Shown: positions 1 to 11,130 of the stretch, in pieces | Layout: each line of letters begins with the position of its first letter | Numbering within the stretch: position 1 is the stretch's first letter | Assembly: GCF_901709675.1 (NCBI RefSeq) | Contig: NC_051091.1 | Span: forward strand, 12,312,967-12,376,966 | DNA from: Syngnathus acus | Taxonomy: Eukaryota > Chordata > Actinopteri > Syngnathiformes > Syngnathidae | Direction: 5' to 3' | DNA length: 64,000 nt | The notes under the pieces: model-generated | Databases searched by the model: none | What the model was told of the DNA's origin: nothing | The model's input: the letters and a program-made list of their open reading frames with translations, nothing else | Program-made: the position numbers and the translations under genes

Positions 1-540
1 CTTTTTTTTTTTTTTTAAACATGCATATAGACCTGTGGACATTTTCGGTGTACCTAGCAAACAACAAACCATGCCATGTTAAGGCTAGTGGTAATTAAAA
101 GTGTCTACTGAAAATTTGTTATAGTCATTTTAAAGTTCTTAAAAATGCTGCCAAAAAAGCCAAGAAACAAGAGAAATCTTAGAATATGTTGAATGTATTC
201 AATATATATAGCAAGGGGCAAAATAAACGCTCAATGTGACAGATGTGCCTTTTTTCCGCATTATATCAATAACAACACAAAGCATGAAATCGCTGTCCAA
301 AAATGTGTCTTTTCAATCTCCTGGTGAAATGGAAAAAAAATGTTACATCAACCAAACAAGGCTATGTATGAGCGAGAATAAGCACACAGCGCACATGAGT
401 GAGTATATTTGCAACGCAGCAATTGTAGTGGTGGAGCATAAATCCTATCAAGCAAAGGAGCCCTGGGAAAAAGGCCAGAGGCGGAGATGAGAGTGAGTCC
501 AGCTCAGCGCCAAAGGAGGAGGTGGGTAAGAGAAAGAAAG

Positions 541-597
541 GAGGGCGGGCAGGCGGGCAGGCGGGCAGGCGGGCAGGCGGGCGGGCGGGCGGGGGCG
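541..597. repeat. GGCG/GGCA microsatellite
   Basis: Tandem tetranucleotides of the GGGC and AGGC type run for about 55 bases and are then followed by non-repetitive sequence. Reading frames through it give only proline/arginine/alanine/glycine repeats, so they are not genes. Confidence 0.85.
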
Positions 598-1289
598 CCT
601 TCTCTTCCAGATACACATTTTTTGAACCTAAGAAAGTGAAGAGCAAGCTGCAGAATGCGAAAGCTGAGTCTTACGTGATCAAACGCTTTTCTTGGTCTTC
701 AACCTTATTTTAAAAAGAGCCACCCACCACCTCGGCAAGCCAATTAAACTTATTCACAAGTGTGACCAATTAATCCAAGTCTCAGGTGAGGGAGGCAGAA
801 AAGAAAACCTCAGAGACCCTAAACTCCAGCAGACAAAACACAGCCATTAAAATATAAACACAAGTCGCCTGGAATAAGAAAAAAACAGCGTAGCCGCCAC
901 TTCACACACACACAGAAGCGCTCCCTCAGCTCTAAAAGGGAAAAAAAAAAAGCACTCCACACCTGGACGTTTTGAGGCATCGTGCCACTCCACACTGCCG
1001 CAACACAGTCGGGGGGGAACTCACAGAAGACTCATTGTGTGCTTTCCGAAACACCAAATGAAAAATAAATACGCCAAAGAGAATGAGCTATGCACATCAT
1101 TTTAAACGTCATTTTGATAATGTGAGACGCCGCACACGACAAAGACAAAAAATGGCATAATTGTAAATGTGCTCAAAATGAACAATGTTATTTTCATGAG
1201 TATATTTTTAGTCATATCATAATTTTCTTTTTAACTGTAAGATGATTCTATGTAGAATATGTACAATTCTGTATGTTTCGACCATATTG

Positions 1290-1382
1290 GATTATTTCCT
1301 ATGGGAAAAAGTGTTTTGATTTTCTTACACTTTGGTTCCAGTCAGACTTCCTGGATAAATCACAAAACCAAGCTTCCACTGT
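1290..1382 (+). mobile_element. Decayed end of a TA-type MITE
   Basis: The stretch ends in ttccactgta. A matching inverted start, tacagtggaacc, appears as an isolated fragment at about 2408. The motif ttcctatgggaaaaa inside it is one I associate with a common fish MITE family of this terminal type. The copy is diverged and truncated, so the family assignment is from memory only. Confidence 0.35.
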
Positions 1383-4210
1383 ATTTGCACGTTGTCGGCA
1401 TGCCGGGGTGAAAATACCAGCAGTCCATTAAAAAGGAGAAAAGTAATACAAACACGGGGAAAGGGGCAGGTGAGTCTACATAATGTATTTTTTCTAAAGC
1501 CTATATATTAAAAGATAGCCATTTCAAGGAAGTGTCTCTAATGCCAACCCGGCGATATCTGCATGCGGGCCTGCGCTCTGCTGATAGATGCATTCATATC
1601 ACCATTGCCGAGGAATCCTTGTAACCTTTGCCGGTGTCACAAAAGCAATAAAAGGGCAGAAAAATAAATAGTGTACGCTTGTTAAGCCTCGTGTTTTCCT
1701 GTCAGCCTAAAGCTGGGAGTAATGGTGCTGACCAGCTCTCACGCTGCTTAACGTTCAGCTAGCCACTCTTTTTATGTGCCTCTCGTGTCCACTTAGTTTG
1801 GCTGTGCATTATCTCCCTGTTTGGCACGAGTGAACGAGCTGAAGGCTAAAGCTGGCGCTCGACTCGATTGGCGACTTCTTTGGGGGTGATGCGAAGGTCC
1901 CAAACAGAATCAACATGCTTTGCCAACAGACCGTGGCTAAGCTTTCATGACCCTGATGATCCTTTGTGTCAGGTTTTCGGGCAATCCAGGTGAAAGAGGA
2001 CACGGACTCTAATTGTACGGCTCATCGTGATTAGAACTGGTTAGCGTACCTAAGCTAAAACAAATAAGCATTGAAAACATTGAACACAATCTATAGTGAA
2101 TAACATCTAGTCTAGTTTCCTTCGGAGGGCCATTATGACTGTCAACCCAAATAAATGTCTGAACATCTCATATATTACATTATAGGCTACACAACAAACT
2201 TATTAACTAGTTTTGAAATCAGGGACTAATAAAAACTGTTCAATTTTTTAAAAAGATGAGTGGTAATACAAAAAAATAGCAACAGTGAAGACGATTTGCA
2301 ATTGCAATGTAGTACTGACAAAGTCCATGCAAAATATGTCTTAAATATAATTACACTACGGGTCAAATTTGGCCTGCTGGCCAGTTTGACACCCCTGATC
2401 TAGTAAACTACAGTGGAACCTTCGTTTGTGAATTGAATCTAAGGGTTGACCTATTTTAGTGATGAGTATTTGTAATTGACGGACGGTATGTTAAAGATGA
2501 CTTGGGCTAACAAAATAATACACTGTTTCTAGCTATTGACTGTAAATCAATCTTAATGTAAGGTCCAGAGGTAACCTCAAACACGCGTTGCCATGGTGCA
2601 TCTACTTAAGACTCAAAGCTGAGCGGGACCAGCTGCGTATCGCTCCTACATAAGGAGTTTGCACACATTCAGATACAAGTTACTGCTGTGAAACATCCAA
2701 GGAGCAAGGGGAGAGTTGTGAATTCTGTAGCAGTCCCTCTCTAGCCTTTAAAGGTAACTTCACACAGTGAGAGGAGGAGCAGCCATTGAATTTTCCTGTA
2801 AACTGAGAACGAGGCCTAACAAATGGCACCGATCCCAACTTCATGTCATTGGTCGTGTGACGGATCAGTGAAAAGGAGAAGCTTTTAATTATTAGAATCC
2901 TTAATTCTTAATTGAATTTGATTTCAGGACATGTTAACGTTGTTAGCGCTAATCCTGTGAATTTTGTTTGATCAAAAATGACCTTAAAAACATAATGATC
3001 TCGTTTCAAATAATAGTTTTTTCATTTTTATGTTTAAACACTTTCTTGACAACACAATATGATTGATTGAATAATCGCGAATACAATAATCGAAAAATGT
3101 GAAGCTTTTCCAGTTTTTACATCCAAATGCGCATCGACTGTCTACGAAAATAGAGCTCATAATTCCAGCAACATTGCGTGAAAGAGGGTGGAGTTAACCT
3201 GCAGACAGCTGGCTGGCGTGAAGGGCAAGTGACACCAAGACACAAAATGTCTATGAAATTAAACATTAATCTCCTCTGTGATGGAGTGAATCCAAGAGCC
3301 ATTAAGCGCTATTGCATCCCCGCCCTCCTCAACTATGTGTGTGTGCACGTGTGCATACGTTTGTATTCCTATGGATGTCTGGCACTTTCCATTTTCCAGT
3401 AATCAAGGGAAGCAAAAAAAAAGGAGCGGGGTGTTCATGGAAGCGCGGTGGACACATTTTCAGCATTCAGGTTTTCAACTTAGGGCCTCATTCACCTTGA
3501 TGGTGGTCTTTTTTTTTTTGCAACGCAATTTCTGAGAAATTGCCTGAATTTGCCCAAGTTCTTAGAACATACATCAATCATAAGTAGCAGAAAATGTGCA
3601 AAATGGTGCTACTGCATAATGGACAAAAATGATGCCTTTACAAATATGACTGCGGAAATATGCTACGTTACATATGATAACATGTGTATGCGTGGGTGTG
3701 GGCGCTCTACACACGTGTCTATTAAAACTGCTCGGAGTAAGCCCGAGGATGTGGACACAATGGCGACGTCCGTTGTTGCCTCTCATCATCGCGCGCTGGA
3801 ACACATCACACGCAATTGCAGGATAATATGGAAACTATAAACAGCATCCACATGCTTAAATGATGCAACTCTCAAGAATCTTAGTTATTGTGAAATCCAT
3901 CTTTGCAAATTGGAAATAAATGTAAAGAACATTAAAAAAAAAAGGCTGACCATCTTTGTTAATTGTCAAAGAGATTCATCATTGGTACTCCACAAGGTCT
4001 CAAAAACCTTTCCTCCTACACTCCAACAGTCGCCTACGCTCCTTGTCTATCCTCACACTCTCAAACTTCGACTCCTTTGCATATGCAGCTCTAATAAAAC
4101 ATAGCGGACTTTGCATTAGGTACAATGGCGCATACGTAATAAGATCTAGTGCAAAATGGCTGCTACCAAGATACAAAAGCTCAATTTTAATTGATACACA
4201 AAAAGAAGTA

Positions 4211-4704
4211 CCGTTTTTTTCCATGTATAATGCGCCCCCATGTATAATACGCACCCTAAAAATGGCATGTTGATGCTGGAAAAAAGCCTGTACCCATGTA
4301 TAATACGCACCCAAATTTTGACTCCTACTTAAGTCCGTAAACGTAAAATTATTTCAGAAAAAAGATCATCTTTGGGAACAACCGGATGTTATTCTGCCGG
4401 TCAGTATCACTGCGCATGTGCTAGCAAACTCAATAGCGAAGAAATGTTTCGGATTTGTGTAGGGTACATTGTGACAGCAAAGGAGCAGGTGATCGAGCAA
4501 GCGTCTGATACGAGAGCATTGTGTTCGTATGGAGCGTGTTTGAAGTGAACAGCAGAGAAGAAAGCGCATCTGTAATGGCGGCCTCCGTATGATATCCGGA
4601 TTAAAAAAAAAAAAAAAAAAAAATTTACCCATGTATAATGCGCACCCCAGATTTTAGGACAATAAATTAGTTAAATTTTGCGCATTATACATGGAAAAAA
4701 ACGG
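4211..4704 (+). mobile_element. TA-flanked MITE, family A copy 1
   Basis: The terminal inverted repeats begin ccgtttttttccatgtataa and end with the reverse complement of the same motif. A TA dinucleotide lies directly outside each end (4209-4210 and 4705-4706), as expected for Tc1/mariner/pogo-type insertion. Inside the left end the motif catgtataat(g/a)cgc is repeated three times, and the right end has two more copies. Compared with the longer copy at 23018 the centre is deleted and replaced by a poly(A) run at about 4602-4622. It has no coding capacity and is an old non-autonomous element. Confidence 0.85.
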
Positions 4705-5716
4705 TATTCAGTTCCAAATAGGTTGTAGTTTGCAGTGGTGGCAGCTCTTGAAAAAAAATCTAATCTGTTCCTACGGAGTGCTTTGTCCCGGTCCCTTGTC
4801 AGTTTTTGCGTTTGAAGTCATCATCTGTTTATGGATACATTTCCCAGAAGTGATGACAGGAAAGACGCAGTTTCCTTGCTAAAGAAGGTCGCAGTGCCCT
4901 TGTGGGTGGCGCCAAAAGCACAAATTCTGAGGGGGGGGGGGGGACATCAGAATGCTGTGACATAATTGAGTTAGTATGAGAATGTGAGTGAATGAACTCG
5001 AGCCTGTAAATAAATAAATAAACAAGATAGTGTATGCTGAACTGCCTCGAGGGGATATGTTAGTAAGTGAATAACAATTTTTATTAGGTGACCCAAATAT
5101 CAAATCAGGATGATGCAGAGCAGTTGCACACCACTACAAACTACAACGAGCAATAAAGGAAAGGCGGTATACTTACTGTTTTTCATTGGCTCCTTTTGAA
5201 TTTATGTACAAAAAGTGCTTCTCAAATAAATAATCAGAGTATTAGAGCACGGAGAGTAATTTTCAACTATTCGCAAATGTAGCTTCACTTTTTTTTTTTA
5301 CAGGCAATAAGCCGTTGTCAATTACTTGCCGTTTTCCGTATACATTTTTTAAAAATATATTTTAAAAATGATTATTCCCTTCTTCCAACATTGCGGTCAA
5401 CTTATTTTCTCATGCCCCGAAAGAAATCAGCAGTGGGATCTAAACAGACCACATCCGACTGCTTTCCCACACTCGGCAAAACCAAAAATAAAATTGGCAC
5501 ACAATTAAGAGGATGTTAGTATGTGGGAAGAAAATAAGCATGAGAAAAGGGGAGAAAGGTGGAAAAAAAAAAAAGAGATGTGATCTAGTTAGCAGCTGGC
5601 AAGATTTCTATCAGGCACATGTATGGCTAGACATCCATTTAGAAAATCCTAAGCACACTGGGCCATTTAGCAAGACACGTGATCATTCCCATTAAAGGCC
5701 TTGATAAATTCCCTGA

Positions 5717-5717
<1 letters not shown>

Positions 5718-5762
<45 letters not shown>

Positions 5763-5763
5763 G

Positions 5764-5795
<32 letters not shown>
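5718..5795. repeat. CA microsatellite with a CGCA interruption
   Basis: About 39 CA dinucleotides are interrupted near 5759-5768 by acgcacgcacgc. The overlapping ORFs read Thr-His or Val-Cys repeats and are not genes. Confidence 0.95.
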
Positions 5796-5796
<1 letters not shown>

Positions 5797-6466
5797 CCAT
5801 ATGGACACTCTGCACGAGACGTGCAGACAAAGCAGCGTCCTGGATGTCACAAGAGACCGGCGTCATTTGAACAACCATGGGTCATTGGTTTAAGTCCACA
5901 GAGGAAACCTCAAACAATTGTCGTGTAGGTTAAACTAAATCTACTACTAAGCTCCGCCCATTCTACTGCATGGAAATGCTGAGCAAAGGAAATGTCCATA
6001 AAGACAGAAATCTGTTCGACTTTAATATATTTGTGTTTCCATGTAGTTTGACAGGAAGTGGCATATTTAGAAAACAAAAATCAACATTAATGTGGGGTTA
6101 TGTAAATTATCCCCAACCTTACATAACAATCCATCACGTCAGAATTAATTATTGATATACAAGTCATTTTCGACTATTTTGGTAATATTCCATTCAAAGG
6201 TAGTAGATAAATAAAATACAGTAGTGTAGTAGGCCAAAGAGTTTACGAAAAATAACTTTTTTTCTAAAGGCTATATTTAATATTAGTTGTGAGAGCATTA
6301 TGCACAGTTTGAACATTAACTCTGTATAAATAAATAAAAATTGCGTGAACCACGGCTTGCCAAAGCCATTTTGCTACACACAGCCTCGTGCAAGAAGGCA
6401 CTGAAATAACACTTCACGCAGTCATTTTTAATAATGCAGCGTCTTGCAAATGTGACGTCAACTCAC

Positions 6467-6548
6467 CGATCTCAACTGCTGCGTCCCGGTGACGTGCTGC
6501 AGAACTTTTTCCAGCTCCTTCTCGATGCGAGCGGCCCAGTGAATCATT
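6467..6548 (-). CDS. cacna2d2: Calcium-channel alpha2/delta subunit, exon 2
   Basis: This is an 82-base internal exon on the minus strand. It has a pyrimidine-rich acceptor ending CAG before 6548 and a consensus GTGAGT donor from 6466. Joined in phase 2 to the exon at 10482-10597, it encodes a 27-residue stretch starting MIHWAARIEKELEK and ending TGTQQLRS. This matches the start of the mature alpha2/delta-2 protein, where the family has a HWARR-type motif, a basic/acidic helix and a QQLR segment before the VWA_N region. The two exons together give exactly 66 codons, so the exon ends in phase 0. The product is an extracellular, membrane-anchored auxiliary subunit that raises surface expression of voltage-gated calcium channels. 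The VWA, Cache and C-terminal parts lie beyond the left edge. Paralogue choice (2 rather than 1, 3 or 4) rests on this short stretch. Confidence 0.8.
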
Positions 6549-6599
6549 CTGGAAAAGAAAATTAGACATTTTTAATGCGAATCAACACACATTAGCACT

Positions 6600-6655
6600 T
6601 GTGGGACTGGTTGCCAGCCAATCACGGGCCACATACAGATAACGGTTGTAAATTT
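6600..6655 (-). mobile_element. Fragment of a LINE/SINE tail family
   Basis: A short stretch contains tggttgccagccaatcac, a motif shared in the same orientation by the longer copies at 9505 and 47880 and as reverse complement by the copy at 23836. It is a remnant only. Confidence 0.45.
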
Positions 6656-7570
6656 GCCAACGTAAGGGTAGCGAAGTAAATATCGCTTCCCATCCCTAAT
6701 TTGAATGTATTACCAATTCTCAACGCAGACACCCATATTACACATCGAGCCAGGCCGCGCCTTCCATAACCATAAACACTCAAAGTCACAGACACCAGAG
6801 TAGAACGTGAGGACAGTGACCTCTGGTGGACAAAAATAATACACACCTCACATTCACATGCACATTGCATAGAATCACTTTCGATTCGATTACACAATTA
6901 ACCAATAAGTCGAATACTTCATTTTCAGATTTCTTTTTTTTTTTTTGGAGAGTCCTCAGGGAATTTAAAACAGTTGCTTTAATGCGTTGTGAGGAAAAAC
7001 CTCACATCAGCTAGTGAGCCAGAGTACTTCCTGGCATGTAGCCTACCTAAGTGGTTGGTGCCCCACTCGCGGTCCCTTGACCTTCTTATCTGCTAATGCA
7101 CGGGCTTGTCATCAGCACCGCTAACCATCCCCAGCTGCCCACTAGCCCGCCCCACCACTCCCTTATGCATGCACATATCTGGCCAGCAGTGGCAAGACAT
7201 CAGCAACTCTGCACTAAAACTGCTTGGGTCGGACAGAAAGGCACCCCGAGCGGGGAGCGGGGGAGCTGATCTCCATCAGACGGCAGCCAAATTTGGAATT
7301 AGTAGATCAAAGGCATGGTGATTGCCAGAGCCCATCTCACAGCAAGGAACAAATTACTTAATGGATCAAGACGCTCATGGGATGATTTAAAAAGCAGCAG
7401 GTAGCCTGGACACGAGCTGAACGACGTGAAGATAACTCTGATGCTTGCTGCAGCAATCAGATCAAGAAACTTTGTAGTCAACCAGTAGTCTCCGTAGGGT
7501 TGCAAAGATGTGGAAGTATTTGAAACTGAAAAGCATACGAGAATCCGCAATATGGCGATGGATGAATGGG

Positions 7571-7661
7571 TTGGATGGATTGGATGGATGGATGGATGGA
7601 TGGATGGATGGATGGATGGATGGATGGATGGACGGACGGACGGACGGACGGACGGACGGAC
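7571..7661. repeat. TGGA/CGGA compound microsatellite
   Basis: About a dozen TGGA units change into about eight CGGA units. ORFs on both strands across it (WMDG or PSIH/PSVR repeats) are artefacts. Confidence 0.95.
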
Positions 7662-9504
7662 ACTTCCAACTTTCAAAATTCGCAAAACTATGCATGATAG
7701 TGTGGGAATATCAATTTGATATTTGTTTGTGAGTACAAATGTCAGCTTTAAATGTCAGATTTAAACCAGAGACAAAAACGACAGCAGATTTACCGGATCT
7801 AACGAAGGCTGAAACATGACCTACCACAGGATACACTTCCTGTTGATACTGAAACAAGCAACACTTCATAATTTGCCCATGAGAAATAATGTTTCTATTG
7901 CTCAACATTTATGTTAGTATGGTAAATGGTGCATCCTTACAAATGAAAAAGAAAAAGAAAATCACATGTGTGCAGCTCATCCACACTCATCCATATTTGT
8001 TGTCTTGCAATAACAGCATGAACGCCAAGGTTTGTTAGACTTTTGAAGATTTCTGTTGTTACTTTGAGGGCTTTCAACTTTAGAGGTACCAATATAATTT
8101 GGAGAAGAAAAAAATCCATTAATCGCTTACCACCATATCGTGATTAATTTATGGCTAGTTTTGACTTTTGGTTAGTAAAAATCCATGTTATTAAAATGAA
8201 TGAATCTAGTAGAAATCAATGTTATGCATAAATTTGCTACTGATGTTTGTTTAAAGGGGAGAAGCCGGTCTGAAGGCGGAGATGGTTACACATCAGCTTC
8301 AGACATACACAACAAGCATACTAATCTATTCTTTTTAATTGAACAGGAAGTCAGATGAGAGGAAGAGTAAATACATCGGAACAAAGTCCAATGAATTCAA
8401 CCACAAAATTACCTCAACATGTGCAACTTCATCTTAGTGAGCATCAAAAGGATTCGTTTGTATTTTGCTTTTTCTTTGGCATTCTAAAATCAAGTCCGCC
8501 TACAATCTGTGTAAGGTTGTTAGCATCAAAATGATCAGACTCATTTTCATCCATTAAACGGTCTTTGAGAAGAAATATGACGACTCATCAGCCTATTTGG
8601 GGAAGTCGCTTAGTGGCTAGCTACTAGCCGTTAATGCTGGCAACAGGTGCCGTTTAATAGAATGTCAGTGTCATTAATTAGAGGGCGGGTTTATTTTAGC
8701 ATCCTTAATTAGCAATTGAACTTGATTCCAGGATTAGGTTGCGTTCTTGTTGGTGTCAAACATTTTGTGATAGCAATATAAATTTAAACTGGGCTCCAAC
8801 TATCCAACTTTCAGTCGGGAAGGCGAATCAAGTCAGCCGCCACTCTGTCTAGCACTGCCGAAAACAATTCCTAAACTTACCAAGAAACACATTTCCATGT
8901 ATTATTGCAATTGGAACGATATTATCTTGTAGCTGGCCTCGCCAGATTGACGTTATGTTACCAGCTTGCATAGCAGCAACAATTGTTGCAGTGGCTGGCA
9001 CGATTTGTCTTTGCAACGCCAATTAAAAGCATACCAGATGTAAAAAATAATCTTCAAGCATTTTATTGAATTGTGGTACTTGAGTACCAAAAAAAAAAAA
9101 ATTCATAATGAACAGCAGAATACTTTTCCTTAATAAGCCTCAAGGGCTTCATATATACAGACAACAGCATCATGCTCTTAAACACAAACAACAAAAGGTG
9201 ATTGCGGTGAATGATCGCCAACTAACCAGAACGGGTTAATAATTCACTCACCCCATTGGAGCTTTTTTATTTCACGGTGACTTGGGCGGTCAAATAAACG
9301 GTGCCGTTAACGGCAGTTTAGAGTTAATCGCCGGTGAATGGTAAGTGACGTCGCCTTCAAAGTCACCTTGATCATCTCAATAACAAAGCCCCAGAGGATG
9401 CAGGCAGGATTCGTTATGGGCAGGCGGGGGAGCCATCAGGTAAGTGGAACAGTGGGTGGGGAGGAGGGTAGAAGCACGTGCAAATAATATTTATTATTTA
9501 TCCC

Positions 9505-9840
9505 TCACAAGTGAGCCGGGAACTATCCCGACTGACTATAGAGAAAACGCTGGCTACCCTGGACAGGTCGCCAGTCAATGGCAGGGCACATCTAGACAAA
9601 TAAGCATTGACTCGAACCTTTGGGAATTTTACAGTCTTAAAAGAACATTTTGGGAGATGTGGGAGGAAGCAGGAGAAAACCCATGCAAGTACAGGGAGGA
9701 CTTGATTGTGACATTGTGCTACATTTGGTTTACAAATTGCACTGGCCATATGTCATGCGTGCTTGATCACACTTAACACATAACCGAGAATCGAACCCAG
9801 AATCTCAGGACAGTGAGGGACGTGCATACTACTAGTCACC
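9505..9840 (-). mobile_element. Decayed LINE/SINE 3'-tail copy
   Basis: Several motifs match, as reverse complement, the better-preserved copy at 23836-24086: ctggacaggtcgccagtcaa, a cagggcaca block, gatgtgggaggaagc and aggagaaaacccatgc. It ends with cgaacccagaatctcag, as in the 5' part of full copies of this family. This family is very common in teleosts. I think it is an RTE-type LINE 3' end or a SINE derived from one, but the clade name is from memory. Confidence 0.65.
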
Positions 9841-9849
9841 GGTACTTCC

Positions 9850-9975
9850 ATTTCTTAGTTAGGTTTGAGTGTCTTATATCATTTCTAACGCAATACTTTT
9901 ATTAAAAATATTTTATGTGTTTACATGTGTGTCTTAGCATGAAGGAATTGACAATAAAGCTGACTCTGACATTCT
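9850..9975 (+). mobile_element. LINE 3' end remnant
   Basis: It ends with attgacaataaagctgactc, very close to the 3' end of the L2-like LINE at 46920-47866 (there on the minus strand). That pattern, a polyadenylation signal followed by TGACTCT/TGACTTT units, is typical of these LINE tails. No coding part remains. Confidence 0.5.
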
Positions 9976-10302
9976 CCATTTAGGCTACAGTATAGGACTG
10001 TTTTATAAAGTTTATTGTCAGAGTTGGTCATAACGTATTGAGCTGGATCATAGGATGAGATGATATTTCTCAAGTTGAAGTTTCTTCATGGGACTGAACT
10101 CAATTGCTCTAGATGGATGGATGTATCCTGGGGTGACATCGCAGAGTGCATCCATCCATGTCCCTCTGCTGTCATGTAGGTGAAATCAAATTATTTTATT
10201 TTTTAGCAGTGTAATCATTCACCTTGTTTTATAAGTTAAGCGTCATTTCCAGACCACAATAACAAACACGAGAGGCGTTTCTACAAGGAGGTGACATCGT
10301 GC

Positions 10303-10366
10303 ATAATAATATAATATAATATAATATAATATAATATAATATAATATAATATAATATAATATAATA
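10303..10366. repeat. ATAAT pentanucleotide microsatellite
   Basis: About 12 tandem ATAAT units lie some 115 bases inside intron 1 of the alpha2/delta gene. Confidence 0.95.
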
Positions 10367-10481
10367 TGCAGCATCACAGACGGAAGTTGCGCGCTGGAAC
10401 AAATGTGCAAAGCGTGCGCTCTCGGGGCCACCTGTCCTACTTCCATCCCTGGACCCCTCAAATGAAGAGACAGTCACTTAC

Positions 10482-10597
10482 GTGTAGTGCTGCGGGAAGT
10501 GGTGCGTCCCGGCGGTCGGCGTGGACACGCACACGAGAAGTACAGTTTGGATGCACAGGAGGCAGAGCGCGCCGTACGACGGGGCTCCGATCGCCAT
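10482..10597 (-). CDS. cacna2d2: Calcium-channel alpha2/delta subunit, exon 1
   Basis: The exon encodes a 38-residue start: MAIGAPSYGALCLLCIQ, then a hydrophobic stretch (TVLLVCVS), a likely signal-peptidase region near TPTAGT, and HHFPQHYT. It ends at a strong GTAAGT donor and joins in phase 2 to the exon at 6548. The HFPQ-x-x-T segment matches the mature N-terminus of alpha2/delta-2. I chose the ATG at 10597 because it has A at -3 and G at +4. An in-frame ATG at 10606 (adding MGK) has a weak context, and the open frame continues upstream to 10681. The signal peptide would direct the subunit to the secretory pathway, where family members are cleaved into alpha2 and delta. A short N-terminus compared with the long mammalian one would be normal for this poorly conserved region. 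Confidence 0.78.

Positions 10598-11130
<533 letters not shown>

Larger units (their letters stand above)
1..6466. other. Putative intronic sequence of the alpha2/delta gene
   Basis: This stretch lies downstream, on the minus strand, of the last recognisable cacna2d2-like exon, so it is probably part of that gene's second intron. I looked on both strands for the next alpha2/delta exon and saw none. It contains a GGCG/GGCA repeat, a decayed MITE end, one TA-flanked MITE and a CA repeat. The remainder is AT-rich sequence in which I recognise nothing. Confidence 0.5.
6549..10481 (-). other. Intron 1 of the alpha2/delta gene
   Basis: The sequence lies between the GTAAGT donor after exon 1 and the CAG acceptor before exon 2. 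It holds a TGGA/CGGA microsatellite, fragments of a fish LINE/SINE tail family and an ATAAT repeat near its 5' end. No other coding exon is recognised. Confidence 0.75.

Noticed and set aside
362-713. Proline/arginine/alanine- or glycine-rich ORFs
   Set aside because: They come from the GGCG/GGCA repeat and show no splice or domain context.
4000-4314. 104-codon minus-strand frame
   Set aside because: It partly covers the repeated MITE terminal motif and has no domain.
5700-5800. CRISPR-like array
   Set aside because: The repeats are simple dinucleotides without spacers, and nothing in the window is prokaryotic.
5639-5928. ORFs of Thr-His or Val-Cys repeats
   Set aside because: They are translations of the CA microsatellite.
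7299-7732. ORFs up to 128 codons with PSIH/PSVR or WMDG repeats
   Set aside because: They are translations of the TGGA/CGGA microsatellite on both strands.
9444-9776. 110-codon plus-strand frame
   Set aside because: It is antisense translation of a LINE/SINE tail copy.
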